From contig JAKOGI010000108.1 in the NCBI GenBank assembly GCA_029747015.1, positions 131,158 to 195,157 on the forward strand: a stretch of 64,000 nt of DNA, in the 5' to 3' direction. Numbering within the stretch: the stretch's first letter is position 1; every line of letters begins with the position of its first letter. Made by a program: the position numbers and the translations under genes. Of the stretch, positions 22,604 through 34,642 are shown piece by piece. The notes under the pieces are model-generated. The model was given only the letters and a program-made list of their open reading frames with translations, was not told where the DNA came from and ran no database searches. This DNA is from Carnegiea gigantea. Taxonomy: Eukaryota > Streptophyta > Magnoliopsida > Caryophyllales > Cactaceae.

Positions 22604-23292
22604 TTGGGCCCACACCCTTTGGTAACGAATGCCACATTAGGAGGAGCATATATCTTTACATGCTCTTCCTCCATCTCGAGGTGCTTAGAAATTGCCTCGA
22701 AGGTCTTAATGTTTTCATTATATGTTATAATGACCTTAAAAATTCTCCAATGTTCATTGTCATTAGGAAGAGCCCTAATCACATGTAGCACCTGCTCTTC
22801 CTCAGAGACATCTTGCCCTGCAAATTTAAGATCTCAAACCATGGCACTCATGGCTTAAAGGTATTCAGAGATACTACGACTAGAGTCAATAGTATACTGC
22901 ATCCATCTTAACCGCAAGGTACGCAACCTTATAGCAGATGTTTGCCTAAACCTGATCTTAAGCTGTGCACATATGGCCTTAGCAGTGAGGAAACATTCAA
23001 ACTCTCCTAGGAGATTATCCTATATACAAGACAACATTGTGTAGCCTGCTGAACGATCTCTTTTGAACCAGGCGTTGTATGGCTTTAGGTTTTCCTTGTA
23101 CTGCTCAGTAGCAGTAATATCTCTGCCTTGATCATCTTTGTCTGCTAGAGCAGGCATAGAAGTTGTCAGGAGATCCAGCATATCACCATCATTTAGGCTG
23201 AATTGAACTTTTAAATGCCAAACATCATAATTCATGCCATCCAGTTTGTCGTAGAGGGCATACTACCTGTTAAATTCTTAGCTAGCTACCAT
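22604..23292 (-). pseudogene. Copia gag (N-terminal and central part)
   Basis: On the minus strand an ATG at 23290-23292 opens a frame with YALYDKLDGMNYDVWHLK, the usual N-terminal gag text of copia elements, and continues through AWFKRDRSAGYTMLSCI and HVIRALPNDNEHWRIF to FVTKGCGP at the chromovirus boundary. Two stops lie in the first 12 codons and others near 23018 and 22790-22870, so it is a pseudogene. Gag would form the element's virus-like particle. The downstream part of the same frame is at 7163-7462. Confidence 0.85.
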
Positions 23293-25154
23293 ATATGAAA
23301 GTATATATTATTTGTTAGACATATCTTTTGATAATTAAATTGTGAAGAAAACTCCATCATTCACATCATATGTTCGAAAATTTTGCCAAGCTCATAATCA
23401 TCACATATGAATGTGAATTAGAAGTTTCTTTAATTTAATTACCATATAATTCATAAAGTTCTATCAAAATAATTAACATATTGATTTAGTGAGTATCACA
23501 TAGATATTCACTTTTAGCCATGTAAACATAATTACACAAAGCTTATATTATAAGAAACTAATTCATCTATACATATTACTAAACAATTGTTTATTTCCTC
23601 GATATATAACACATAGTTCTATGTCACGTATTTAAGACTCATATTATCATTACATAAACGATAATACAAAATATTCATTATATAACCAATAATGATATGA
23701 GCATAAAAATGCATAAAATATAGGAAACTTCAAACATATGAAGCACATTTATATGATTGTGAAAATAAAACCAGGACATATATTGTTCGGCTCAAGATTT
23801 AAACCAAAAAAATGGACGAAAATAATTTGGCCGATTAATGGAGGCCCAATTCCCTGGTATAAATGAGTGACTACCTCACTCACTTAAACCCTAACCCTAA
23901 CTCTTATTGCCCCCTTTCTTGGCTCTCGAAGTGGAAAGCTCTCTCTCTCTCCCCCCTTTCTGGACCCTCACCCTTAGCATCTCTCTCAGTCTTCTGTCCT
24001 CTCTCGGTCCCAAAGTGAGGCCTCTTTCTTGCTCTCTTGACTTCCCGACGCCATAGCCAAGGAAATGGAGCACTGAGCTCCACCAAAACTCCTTTTCACA
24101 AGCTTCTCCTAACGGTGGTTCTCTATCGCCATTGTGCCTCTGCTACCCAAATAATGCAAAAAACACAGCCCCCACCAGTGGTAAACCATGCCCACAACCT
24201 TCAATCCATGCCAACCTAATGAGAACCGATACCACCATCGCATAGATCGGCCGAAAGCAAGTCTGGAGAAGTGATCCACGAGACCAACGCGCCACTAAGG
24301 CGGCAGCGCGTGGGCTCACGCGCTTCCAGAGATGGTGATTTTCATAGTTTTCTCTCTGAGGTTGCGTAAATCGATGGTAGTGAGGAGTTTTAGGAGGAAG
24401 AAGATAGCGTAAATGACCTTCGTCTGCAGAGCGTAGCATACACGCGCCACCCTTTTGTGCTGTCTCTGATGGGTATGACCTATATCTGATCTCTTATACT
24501 CTTCCCTCCTTTTTTTGGTTGACGTGGTTTTTAGTGGAGGCCACCAAGGCCTTACTCGATCTGCCGCCACCGCAGCCACCAAGGCACGAGTGTTGGGGGT
24601 AGATATAAGGGTTTGTGCAGAGAGAGATTCAGGATTAGGGTTTTTAGTGTAGGTAAGAGGGGGTTAATGTTTTTTGGGGAAGAACAACTAGTACACAATT
24701 TTTCTTAGCATGATTAGACTAAACGAATTATGCCACTGATTTATGAAACACACACAACTTAAATGTAATAGCATATTAAACTGCATACAAATCGACTGAC
24801 ATTTAATCGAATCAATCATGCTTCAAATTTAGGCCACAAAAGAAACATGCTTTCATCAATATTAGAGCATAATTTGATCAGTTTGAATCATTAGTCATCA
24901 ATAAAAAATTGGGTCTTTTGATAATTGATAACTTTCTGGGCACACTAATTTCACAAAGCATAAACATTCATGAATTGGAATCGTTAAAGACTCAATTTTT
25001 TGTTGATCATGGGCAAGCAGACATTATAATCACATAAGCATGCTTTTAGGATAATAAAGTTGCGTAATTACAAAAATTAAGCAATTGATATGGACAAGCA
25101 TGCTTATTATTTAGATTATGAAATGCATTATACGGGACTAATCCAATGAGTTTG
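23293..25154 (-). other. Copia 5' leader, unusually long, or a decayed insertion in it
   Basis: About 1.86 kb separates the primer site from the gag ATG, much longer than in most copia elements. The outer parts are AT-rich. 23,880-24,650 is C/T-rich and looks different in composition, with CCCTAACCCTAA-like text at 23886-23900. Minus-strand open frames of 60-98 codons there are not recognised. An undetected nested insertion at about 23.9-24.7 kb is possible, but I found no clear ends. Confidence 0.45.
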
Positions 25155-25166
25155 GCTCTGATACCA
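25155..25166 (-). promoter_or_regulatory. Copia primer-binding site
   Basis: The minus strand reads TGGTATCAGAGC, a perfect 12-base match to the complement of the initiator tRNA-Met 3' end. It abuts the LTR that starts at 25167, which shows the element is on the minus strand with its 5' LTR on the right. Confidence 0.9.
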
Positions 25167-25455
25167 TTATAGGATGAATTAAGACAGACCTGGTTGCGGA
25201 ATTTTGAAATAGTGCACGTCAGTGTGGATGCTAGGCAGCTACTAGAGTCTCCTTAGGGTTCCACGTCCTAAACCCGAAAACCTACTAGATAGTAGTGTAG
25301 CGATGAGAGGGAAAAGGGAGAGTATAAGGGATCTAATTGTTCATTACCCTAGGCTAACCCCCTGAGCCTCCTTATATAGGTCAGAGGGCAGCCAAGGTTG
25401 TCGCCCTAGGTAGCATTAGTGGTCGTTCGGCCTAACCTTATTAGGCCTGGCCAAC
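25167..25455 (-). repeat. Copia 5' LTR (right end)
   Basis: From 25167 for about 175 bp it matches the left LTR at 4306. After that its U3 (TATA-like TATATAAGG on the minus strand, near 25370-25380; start TGTTGGCCAGGCC at about 25456) is unlike the left copy. The length is about 290 bp. AGTAC at 25456-25460 equals AGTAC at 4301-4305, which would fit a 5-bp target duplication. The U3 mismatch leaves this uncertain. Confidence 0.65.
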
Positions 25456-25460
25456 AGTAC

Positions 25461-26440
25461 ACAACTTCAATTTTACAAAAAAGTGTGGTTGCTGAAGTAG
25501 ACACATTCTTTTGTCCTCGATCATTAGCTGTAAACTTCAAATTATGAAGATTTCTTTTGTGATAGTTTATAACCCCAACTAAATCAGGGCAAGTGCTAAG
25601 ACTTTCAACCTAACAAGACATTCTATTATTTAGGTTCTTCTTATTTTGCTAGTTTGGGTTAAGTTTTCGTTTATCATTTGTTGGTTTTGGTAATATCATC
25701 TCACATATGCTTATTACCATATGTCATTGTCACATTAAAATTATGTTAAAAATATAAACAAATAAGTAACCATGTTAGTTATGTTATAAATTCTTGCAAT
25801 GAGATTGTCTAATCTAAAAATTTATATTTTCATTGTAATATGTGGCAAAACAATTAATCCATGTTTATAAGAAGCAACATTAAGAACTGGTCACTTATTT
25901 TGATGATATGATGCTTGCTAACTAATTGGATTGAACCCATAAACCTATTCAAGTGCCTTATTCAATGCTTTAACTTGTAATAAAGTTTATATAAAAATTA
26001 TTACATTTTATTGTCATACATCATGATGGGATGAGAAGCATGCAAAAACACAGGAATTTGTGACTGTTTTTTGTGACTGCCTAGAAATAGTCACAATTTG
26101 TGACTAATTTTGTCACAAATAGCAGGTAGTGAGAAATTTTTAACCAAAGATTAAGCAATCTGAAATTTAGTCACATTTGTGACCAATTTTCACTCCACTA
26201 TAAATTCGGTCATAAATTTCAATATTTCAAGGTTCAGTATAATTTTTCCTATATTTTTAAGAATGAAACTTTTGTGACTATAAAACAAATTAATTTTTGG
26301 TCACGAAATTGATAAAGTAATAAACAAACAAAAACCTTGGCTCTAACATTAAGCTATCAAGCCCTTTCCCACTTCCTCTCTTTGTCTCTCCTGCTGTTCT
26401 ATTTGTTGCCCTCTCCCCAGTAACCATAGCTCTCTAGCAC

Positions 26441-26500
<60 letters not shown>

Positions 26501-28300
26501 CCAGGGTCATCTCCTTTGACTGTGACGAGTCCACCACCACCACCGCAGCACCGCACCAACGCGATGTTGTTTCTGTTCTTGTCCTCAATTGCGACGTATC
26601 TGTTCTCTAATCTGAAAATCACATATCTATCCTGAAGTCTGTCACCCCCTCTCGATTCTGTCTGCACGAATGTGTTCGTTTTGCTTCGTGAAAGCTCGCT
26701 TCAATCAATAAATTTATAAGTTCATCTCTCTTAAAGCCAATTTTGACTATTTGACTCTCTCTCATTTCTTGTTATTTTCTATTTGTGATACTAGCATAGT
26801 ATTATACTCTCTTTTGCTGAATTTTCATAAATTGTATACGGAATTTGACATTTTGAATGAATATAGGATCTAAGATATTGATGCACGGCCAGTCATGATG
26901 ATTTAAGGATAAATTCAAGAGCTTCACTTAAACAGGGTTTGCTGATTTAGGGTAATTCAAGATCTTTTCCTAAATTAGGGTTGAACTAAATTGTTCTCAA
27001 CTATCAAAACCTAATTGAAAGGTATTTGAGCTTTGACAAGAGCTTTTTCTTAGCAATAGAGATGCCTACTATCCGAAGTTTACCGCTTCTTGTCCAAGCT
27101 TTGCATTTTTTCATTTCCCAACTTGCTTGACATGATTAAGGTATTTGAGATTAACATATTTTGTATGAAGACGAGCTAGAAGTACATGGTTAGATGTTAC
27201 TCAGGCGGATGTCCTTTGATCTGTTTAGAAGATTCAGTTACAACATCAAAGAGTGGCTTTTGAGGTGGATGCGATATACACTGGCTTTGATGATATAAGT
27301 TTCAATATAACTCTAGTTATCAAGTTGTAGATAAATGATCATATGCATCTAAAGTAGTCAGCGAACTCCAATTATCCAAATTCTTATTAGAAATTTCAAG
27401 GGCGAAGTATGAAAAGAAATGAAATTAATGGTGGCAGAAAACACAAGTAGAAAGCTCAACTTCAGAAGCTAGCCAAAGTGAGTAAGAGAAATAATGGATG
27501 TGGATCCCAAGAACATCATTGAATCCTTCATTCACAGATTTACCATACCTGTGCCTGAAGAGGAGGACGGGTGAAAAATTGTGAGTTACTCAAGCCATGT
27601 TGTTTATGGGTTATACTTTGTTAGGTTCCGCCATTATGATTATGGAATGCTTATCATGTATCACCTTGTAAATCTTACTGATCACTTAATACTGTATATC
27701 TATTTCACTCTATCGGCACATTTTGCTGATAAAGCAGTTGAATTTTCTGTGATTGTTTTGTTATACAATGATTAATCAGTGATGTCTTTATGAATTCTAC
27801 CATTGACAATTCTTCATGGTCAACGGCAAGCTACTGCAACCCATTTTCTGATACTTAAGATTGGGTAGAAAATTTGAAAACATTAAAATTATATTTTGAC
27901 TGAAATCCTATATGGAGAAAGGAGAAGTCTTTTTATGAGCTTCTTATTACCTGGTCATAGATGGTTAAGTGGAACTAACTTTTTAAGAAATTCTTTGCGA
28001 CCAATCTCCAAAGTCTTGGATGTTTTCATGAAAACGCATGTCAAACACCACGAAGTCAAATGTTGTAACAATTAGCATGTTTCATATGTAGGCATGCGTG
28101 ACTTATTAATGCATGGCCTATTGAATGCACCTCTTGCATATGATGAACTTGTGCCTTGTTTACGTTGTGAGCTCCAATGGATGTCGTTAAAAACACTAAT
28201 TTCTTGATCCATTGTATTTGTGTCTCGACACAGTAGAGCTCATCCTTCGTAGGCTTTTAACTAGGGGTTCTTAAGATATCTATACCTTATGTCTGTACAA
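25461..28300. other. Degraded intergenic stretch
   Basis: No long reading frame. 26050-26300 has a cluster of TTGTGAC/GTCACAAA motifs on both strands, like the subterminal repeats of CACTA elements, but no matched ends. A small unrecognised frame around 27490-27575 (reading MDVDPKNIIESFIHRF) and one at 27581-27775 (63 codons, unrecognised) could be remnants. Neither has supporting splice or domain evidence. Confidence 0.45.
26444..26498. repeat. (CT)n microsatellite
   Basis: A pure CT dinucleotide tract of about 55 bp. The Arg/Glu-repeat frame on the other strand is an artefact. The setting (CT tract followed by TC-rich sequence) is reminiscent of a plant 5' untranslated region, but no start codon with a plausible product follows. 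Confidence 0.95.
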
Positions 28301-28800
28301 ACCTATGAGCTTTACCAACTTAGATAACTGACAAACACTTAACATTTTGGTAGGTTTTGTGAAAATATCACTAGTTAGATACTGAATACTAATTTGTTTG
28401 TGCTAATTTCACTATCAATGGAGCTGTTCACGGCAACAATTTGTTGTTTAGCTTCCATTGTGTTCTATCAACATAGAGTCAAGTTAAAGCAGATTAGATT
28501 TTGCAGTGCTAATTAGTTCTATGAAGCACAAATCATCTGCTTCTCCACAAGAAAGTGTGGCAACTACACTAGCCAGCAATTGAAGTGTCCTATCAGTCAT
28601 TATCAGACATTTTTGCCATCATATTTCTCCGTCATTGTAACTGTCACATACTAATAGCTACAGATGCGACTATATAAGAAGTAGCATTGTAGTAAAATCA
28701 TTCAAATAAAACATCCCCTTGCATTTAACTTATCGTATTCCATCGAGCTAAGCTTTGACCTTGTAGTTAGCAAACTGTGCATTAATTATCATAATACAGC
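28200..28800 (-). pseudogene. Possible decayed copia RT/RNase H remnant
   Basis: Plus-strand text around 28350-28440 (AGGTTTTGTGAAAATATCAC and what follows) and 28545-28640 resembles reverse-complemented copia RNase H nucleotide sequence, but translation on the minus strand gives only short interrupted pieces. I see no LTR, primer site or catalytic motif. The call rests on nucleotide resemblance alone and could be wrong. Confidence 0.3.
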
Positions 28801-28933
28801 CCCTAGACTTTCAGAAAAAAATGCAGTGATGCACTAAATATCACTTTTGTAAATTTTGCTTTCTTCACCATTGCTGTGAGTCATTTGTAATACAATGCCA
28901 ATGAGAAACTTAAGGGCTCGAGCTAATGTGCTT

Positions 28934-29952
28934 CATTACTAAAAATTCGGCTCATTTCGATAGAATTTTCCAACGGAAAATAAGTCCATTGGAATCTTCG
29001 ACGGAATTCTGACGAATTCTAACAAATTCGCTGGAATTTCGGCGGATTTTGCGATTGAGTTTTTCCGACGAAATTTCCGTCGGCAAATATTTAAAAATTT
29101 TTAAAAAGTTTTTTTAACCTCGACTTGAGTGGAGGGAAAATTCAAAATTTTTTAAATATTCCGACGGATTTTTTCCGTCGGAATTCCGCCGCAATTTTGA
29201 CGGAGTATTCTGTCGAAATTTCTGTTATAAATTTCGCTCCATGCTTCATTTTTCGGTACTTATTTTGCAAAATAGAGAGAGATAAAGAGAGGAAGCAACG
29301 CCGCTTGTCATCACCCTACCGCCGCCATCCCACCGCCGTCACCTCCTCCCACTGTCATTCATCATCGACTTTTTGAGAAGATTTTCTTGTGTATAATTTG
29401 TACAAAGTTACAATAATTTAAGTATATACATTGAATTTAATAATTTGTATAATTAGTTTGTATGTAATTATGTAAATTTAATAGTTCATACAGTTAGTTT
29501 ATTACGTTGATATTAGTTTGTTAGAATGATAATTTATTCTCAATTTTGTACTTCATTATTAAAGAGTATAATTTTTTATTAATTAAGCATAATTTAATGC
29601 TAATATCAATTTAACGTCAATGATAAGAATTTATTGTGTATTAGATACATTCAAAAATGTTTTTATAGTTGGGGACTATATTTTTATATTTTTAAAATAA
29701 AATTTAAAAATGCCAACGGATTTTCGACAGATTCTGATGGAAAATTCTGACGGAATCCATAAAAAAAACAATTTTTTTGAAATTTTTTCCGAGTTTTTTT
29801 TCATCCAACGGATGAGTTCGTCGACCGCCTCAATTCCATCGGAATTCCGTTGGAGAAAGCGATTTCCGTCAGAACGCATTCCCAACCGGCCTTATTCGGA
29901 CGGATGCTATCAGCTGGAAAATCCATCGAAAAAAGCTGATTTTTTAGTAGTG
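28934..29952. mobile_element. Non-autonomous CACTA-type DNA transposon
   Basis: The right terminus read inward is CACTACTAAAAAATCAGC and the left terminus is CATTACTAAAAATTCGGC (CACTA decayed to CATTA). The element is flanked by a perfect 3-bp target duplication CTT (28931-28933 and 29953-29955), the size made by CACTA/En-Spm transposases. Subterminal regions on both sides are packed with CCGACGGAAT/ATTCCGTCGG-type repeats, the expected transposase-binding clusters. At 1,019 bp it has no transposase frame, so it would need an autonomous partner. Confidence 0.85.
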
Positions 29953-30374
29953 CTTGTATGTGGAAACATTCAGATAATTCTAACATCTTGGTTGTTCTCA
30001 TTTGACAGCGAGTACATGAAATGATAGATCGACGCATTTAAGACCAATATCTAAGAACTCATCAGGTCTTCTGACTTGCGTGAAGGCAGCATAAGAGCTA
30101 TCTCCCCTCCGCCCCAAAGTTGTTCAATAATGCCCATTTCGGATGTTAGAGAGTCATATTTGTGATATTTGTTTTAACTAGGATGATTCTCTTTTAGTCT
30201 ATTTTGATGTGTTCTCAATTATCCATTTGTCAAGCATGTAATTTTGAAAATCAGCATATACTTCCCCTTTGGCTATCTATTTTACAAATGTTCTGCCTAG
30301 AAAGCTTGGATATAATGGCATATTGTGTTCAACCTGAAATAATATCATTTTATACCCTTTTACTGTGTAATAAT

Positions 30375-31616
30375 TGTTCGAAATAAGTTATTAAAATAGG
30401 ATTTTAATATTATTTATTTATTTTATTTATTTTATAAGAATTAGAAAATTTGGAAAAAAAAAAAGCAACTAACTCAAGGATTGGATGAAGTCAAGAAAGA
30501 AAAGGAAGAGAAGAAAGAACCAGGCCCAAATGCACCACCGGCCAAGAGCCCAGCCAGGAGCCTGCTTCTCCCACCTTGGCCCACTCGTGCCTCAACCCAG
30601 CAACCCGTCTTCGGATCTCCCCTTCCCTTCATGCCGGGCCTATTCTTTTGCTCTTCTTCACGAGCCTAGTAGGGCATATCCAGCCCCTCCCCACCCACTT
30701 AAAAAAAAAAACTCACGAGCATTGCACGTGATCAGCACCTGTTCTTCTCCCCTTTCTTCTTCTTCGTTGCCCAAAACCAGAGCCCCAAATCTATTACTTC
30801 GTGTTCCTCTTCTTCATTCACCAGCCATAGTAAACCCTCCCCTTCTCTTAATTTCTCATCTTTTCTATCTCTTCTTTCATTTACTTACATTAATTCATAT
30901 AGCTGTTACACCTTCATCATTTTATTTCACTCATAAAGTAGGCAATGATGCAAGCTCTGAATGGCAGCAATTAAAATGGTTACACGCTTCAATGAAGATT
31001 AATGGCATTGAAGAGCAGTGAACGCAGAGTTTTCTGGGATAAGAGGAGGATGGAGTGAAGCACTTAATAGAGTTTTTCTTTTTTAGCGTTAATTGCTTCA
31101 TCTTGTTTATTTTGCTTTCCCAGTTTTCAGATTTAGGACTAGAATTTAGTCTCACAGATTGGTGTAATTCGACTTTTGGTTTGTCGGAATCAGTGTTGAA
31201 CTTTGGAGATTGAATATTGTTGGGTTCTAATTCCTTGCACTTCCGACTTGCGTTTATTTGCTCAGTCGAGTTCAATCTTGGCCATTCTGCTTTTGCTCTC
31301 GATTATGGTTATGTTCTTCCTTCGCAAGTTCTCTTATGCTTGTTTAGCTAGGTTGTCCCTTAGTTAGTCCAAGTTAGTTTTACTTAGTTTTCTCAGAATT
31401 GAAGGTTATTGGTGATGAATCGGTGTAAACTTCATCCTGATGTTGATCTTTCAGTTTAGCATTCTAGAATGATTGGTAACTAATTCACTGAACCTTGGCA
31501 ATTTAATTCAATTTTATCACATTTAGTTTGACAGCGGCCTAATTTCATATTCATCCCTAAGGACGACAACCGTAATTGCTATGGCGATAAACCATACGCT
31601 TGCAGAGTTCACAACA
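30375..31616 (+). repeat. Tat-type LTR, plus orientation
   Basis: It begins TGTTCGAAATAAG and ends CACAACA. Its last 90 bases (TAAGGACGACAACCGTAATT, then GGCGATAAACCATACGCTTG) match in order the reverse complement of the LTR end at 34643. U3 also corresponds (GAATTAGAAAATTT then a GATGAAG-rich stretch). The boundary could extend to 31649, because a degraded tRNA-Asp-type primer site (TTTTTTTGACACTGT...ACCGG, about 31652-31678) follows after a short extra stretch. The 178-codon open frame at 30485-31021 lies within U3 and is probably not a gene. Confidence 0.65.
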
Positions 31617-31679
31617 TATTGCTTGAAATTTTTTGAACTAGATCGAACATAGTTTTTTTGACACTGTACTTCACCGGTA

Positions 31680-32458
31680 CAACTCATTAGATGAAGAAGG
31701 AAAAAGAATATTAAGAATAATGAAAACACCAGCCTATATGTTCAAAATTATGCAAGGAAATCGAAATCGAATTTATCAAAACTAAAGTTGATTTTGAAGA
31801 AAAAGGTAGAGATTGATGAATAAAGATTAATAGTATAGAGCTCTAGACATGAGAAATTTGAGAAATTTTGTTGTTGAATTCAATCATTACTATCACAAAA
31901 TCAGGCATAATAAACTCAATCTTAGTGTAACTCAATCTTAGTGTCTTTTACCACAAATTAACTTATCTGATAGATTCTAGAATTAATGAAAAATACATTT
32001 CATGGCTTGAAAAAGTTGACATCATTGACACCCTTGGTACAAAAATCTCTTATAAGGAAATTGGTTAATGATCAATGTCTTGATTTTCAAAAATAAAGGA
32101 AAATGAAGAGATAATTTCTAGTATGTTGGGATATTCCTTACCAATGGAGAAATGAACCCGAGAATAAGAGAAAAAGAAAATTTTATAAGATAACGAGCTT
32201 TAAGAAGCAAAGGAGAGAAAAATATTTAAAAAAAGATATTATAACAAGCCAAACCTGAAAAATCTAAGATTTTTTTAAAAACCTACATGTTATCTTATAG
32301 GCAAAAATAGTTGTAACTGCAGGGTTCAATAGAAGTTTCTACTTGTTTATCAATCTCACGACCAGATTTAAAAATATAACTGCATTCACTTTTCTCACAG
32401 GCTCACTAGAGTTTGCACTAGAAGAAGAGGAGGCGTGACCCTTAGGGTTTACCTGTGG
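31680..32458. other. AT-rich stretch between two Tat-type fragments
   Basis: No recognisable coding text, terminal repeat or RNA gene. It lies between the remains of the primer site of the plus-oriented LTR and the gag end of the minus-oriented element, so it probably contains the junction of the two truncated elements. Confidence 0.5.
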
Positions 32459-33703
32459 CTAACTAAGAAAAATACCTGACTCCTTAAAAGATGATGTTAA
32501 TTGGAAAAACTGCTCAGTCATCATTCTCATCATTTTCTCTATATTGGCATTAATCATTCTCTTCAAATTACTATTAATTCTCCTCTCAATCTTATCAATG
32601 CTAGTATAACCAAGAGGATGCTGAACTTGAGTTACAGGAGGTGGAAGTCTAGGTGCATTAAACACAGTTGGAAAAGCTGGTCTCTGAAAAGAATTGGGCG
32701 GATGGGAGATGGACTGGGAGTTAGAAACCACAACATTTGGTCCACTACTCCAAAAAAATTTAGGATGATTTCTCCACCCTAGATTCTAATAGGGGGAAAA
32801 TAGGTCTTTCTTAGGTCTCTGAAAGGCCATGCTTGCTTACTTCTATCCAGTCAATAACTGGTGAGTAAAATAAGAACATGCACTCAATGACTAATCTAAG
32901 GCTTGATAATGAGAACAAGACACCATAGAAGTATGAGAAATCTAGGGAGTGTAAGAAGACAACCTCTTCAACATGCTCTTAGCCTCCGCAACCTTAGACT
33001 CCAGTTGACTCACATCAGAAGTAGAATGCAACTCACCCCTGGCAAACCTAAAACTTAGGATGTCATCTCTAGCGGCTTTCCATTACATGGTCTTCTCACC
33101 TAAGTCCTCTAAAGACTCCCAAACCGTAGTTGTGCTCTTAGAAGAAGTCACCTTAACACATGGACTCTAACATGGCTGTAGGTTGTTGGTCAAGTCCTTT
33201 ATAAATGATTTGGCACAAACGTACTTGGTCTAAACCATGATGGAGATACTGAGTCAACAAATTTTAAATACATCAAAGCACATCCAAAATGATTCCCTTT
33301 CTAGTTGTATAAATTTATTAATTGCATTTCTTAGCTTAACAATCTCAGCATTAGGAAAATATTTTCTTAGGAATAATCTAACAAAATCATTCTAAGAAGT
33401 AACAGAATTAGAAGCTAAGCCATACATCCATCATTTAGCAGAATCTTTCAAAGCAAAAGAAATTAATTCCATTCGCACAACATCAATCGGAATATTAGGA
33501 AAATGCATCATGGAAAACACTTTTTCGAATTCCCTCAAAAACAAATATGCATCCTCTAAACCCGTGAATTCAGGGGGAATTTGAGTGTAATGAGGTCTCA
33601 ACTCGAAAGTCACATTAGGTCCTAGGTTAGGCATATTAAGACAAGATGGCAAAGCACTCCTGGAAGGATGGAAAGTATCACTTAAAGATCTTTCTTGTGC
33701 CAT
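32459..33703 (-). pseudogene. Tat/Athila-type gypsy gag remnant
   Basis: On the minus strand an ATG at 33703 opens a gag frame: YTQIPPEFTGLEDAYLFL, MMHFPNIPIDVVRMELI and FALKDSAK (33431-33600), characteristic of the gag core of plant Tat/Athila-like elements. Past a series of stops and shifts the text resumes at 32731-32459 with PPNSFQRPAFPTVFNAPR and a helical tail. No zinc knuckle, protease or RT follows, so the element is truncated at its 3' side. Gag would have been the capsid precursor. The leader from the primer site to the ATG is about 0.9 kb and A-rich. Confidence 0.8.
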
Positions 33704-34618
33704 CTCTTGTAACTCAAGTACAAGCTTGGGGTTTCATGTCAGGGTTGGCTTCGCTCTTAACAAGTATTTTGCTTTCAAAGGTCTTTAACCCAATCAGTCA
33801 TGCAAATCCCATACCCCACAAAATGATATATTTTTTCTCTTTTTCTTTTTCTATTTTTTTAGGGTTTTGATTTTTTTAAAAACTTTTTTTCCTTTGTTTG
33901 GCACAGCAAATAAAAATAGAAAGTAAACTAATTCTAGGAATCAAGACAAAAACCCAAAAAAAAAAAAAACACAAAATAAACCCAAAAAAAATCAAAAATA
34001 AACTAAAACCTAAACAACAAAACTCTAAAAACAAATTTAAAACAGAAAATCAAACTCCTAAAATCAAAACCCTATACATGAAAAATTTAGCGCAATCACA
34101 AACAATATGAATATATTTTTTTTTCAATTTTTTCTGTCTCAGAATAGTGCAGAAAATTATTTCTAAAAATCATATAAAATTTCAAAAATTCCTAAAAATT
34201 CCACAAAAATTCACCTAGACTCTAAAAATCATGTAGAAGCTACTAAAAATATCAGATAAAAAAATTCACATCAAAACTACTCGAAACAACTCAAACATAA
34301 TCTAAAAATCTGTAAAAAAAAAAAAAAAAACCTGCATTGCTATTTTTTTCCTTTCTATTATGCTCTTTCTTGAAATCAATCTAAAATCTGTTAGTTCTAT
34401 TTCTTTTTGCAACAGATAATAATCAGTAAAAATCAAGATTAAATTAATCAAAACAAAAAAACTAAAACACAAACTCACATCAAAAATCAAAAACAAAAGA
34501 ATTCTAAACTAAACTAAAACTAAACTAACACACACACAAACAAAACTAAAAATCAAAAATACAAAACAAAAATGAAAACGACTCAAATAACTCAACGTAA
34601 CCTAGTTGTACAAATTTG

Positions 34619-34640
34619 TTCCCGGTAACAGCGTCAAAAA
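34619..34640 (-). promoter_or_regulatory. tRNA-Asp-type primer-binding site
   Basis: The minus strand reads TTTTTGACGCTGTTACCGGG next to the LTR end, a slightly decayed form of TGGCGCCGTTGCCGGGG, the site complementary to tRNA-Asp that Tat/Athila-type elements use. It fixes the LTR at 34643 as a 5' LTR on the minus strand. Confidence 0.75.
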
Positions 34641-34642
34641 CT

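Larger units (their letters stand above)
4306..25455 (-). mobile_element. Ty1/copia retrotransposon, degraded, probably chimeric, host of nested insertions
   Basis: Gag (right) and reverse transcriptase/RNase H (left) lie on the minus strand, with an initiator-tRNA-Met primer site at 25155-25166. The two ends share a homologous stretch of about 175 bp starting TTATAGGATGAATT at 4306 and 25167. The chromovirus at 7463-22603 interrupts gag. Removing it and one 5-bp target copy rejoins the gag frame. Protease and integrase are absent: the zinc knuckle is followed within a few hundred bases by the linker to reverse transcriptase. Possible target copies AGTAC flank the block (4301-4305 and 25456-25460). 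The U3 parts of the two LTRs differ, so the left and right halves may come from two related copies joined by a deletion near 6.9-7.1 kb. Confidence 0.75.

Noticed and set aside
23886..23900. CCCTAACCCTAA text as telomere repeat
   Set aside because: It is only two units, also not the plant heptamer, and is probably chance in a C-rich stretch.
27490..27775. Small frames that could be exons of a host gene
   Set aside because: I found no domain, no consistent splice pattern and no neighbouring exons; I could not identify the product.
30485..31021. 178-codon frame, Pro/Ser-rich
   Set aside because: It lies wholly in the U3 of a Tat-type LTR and has no domain. The similar minus frame at 35228-35641 shows that such frames are a composition effect of this LTR family.
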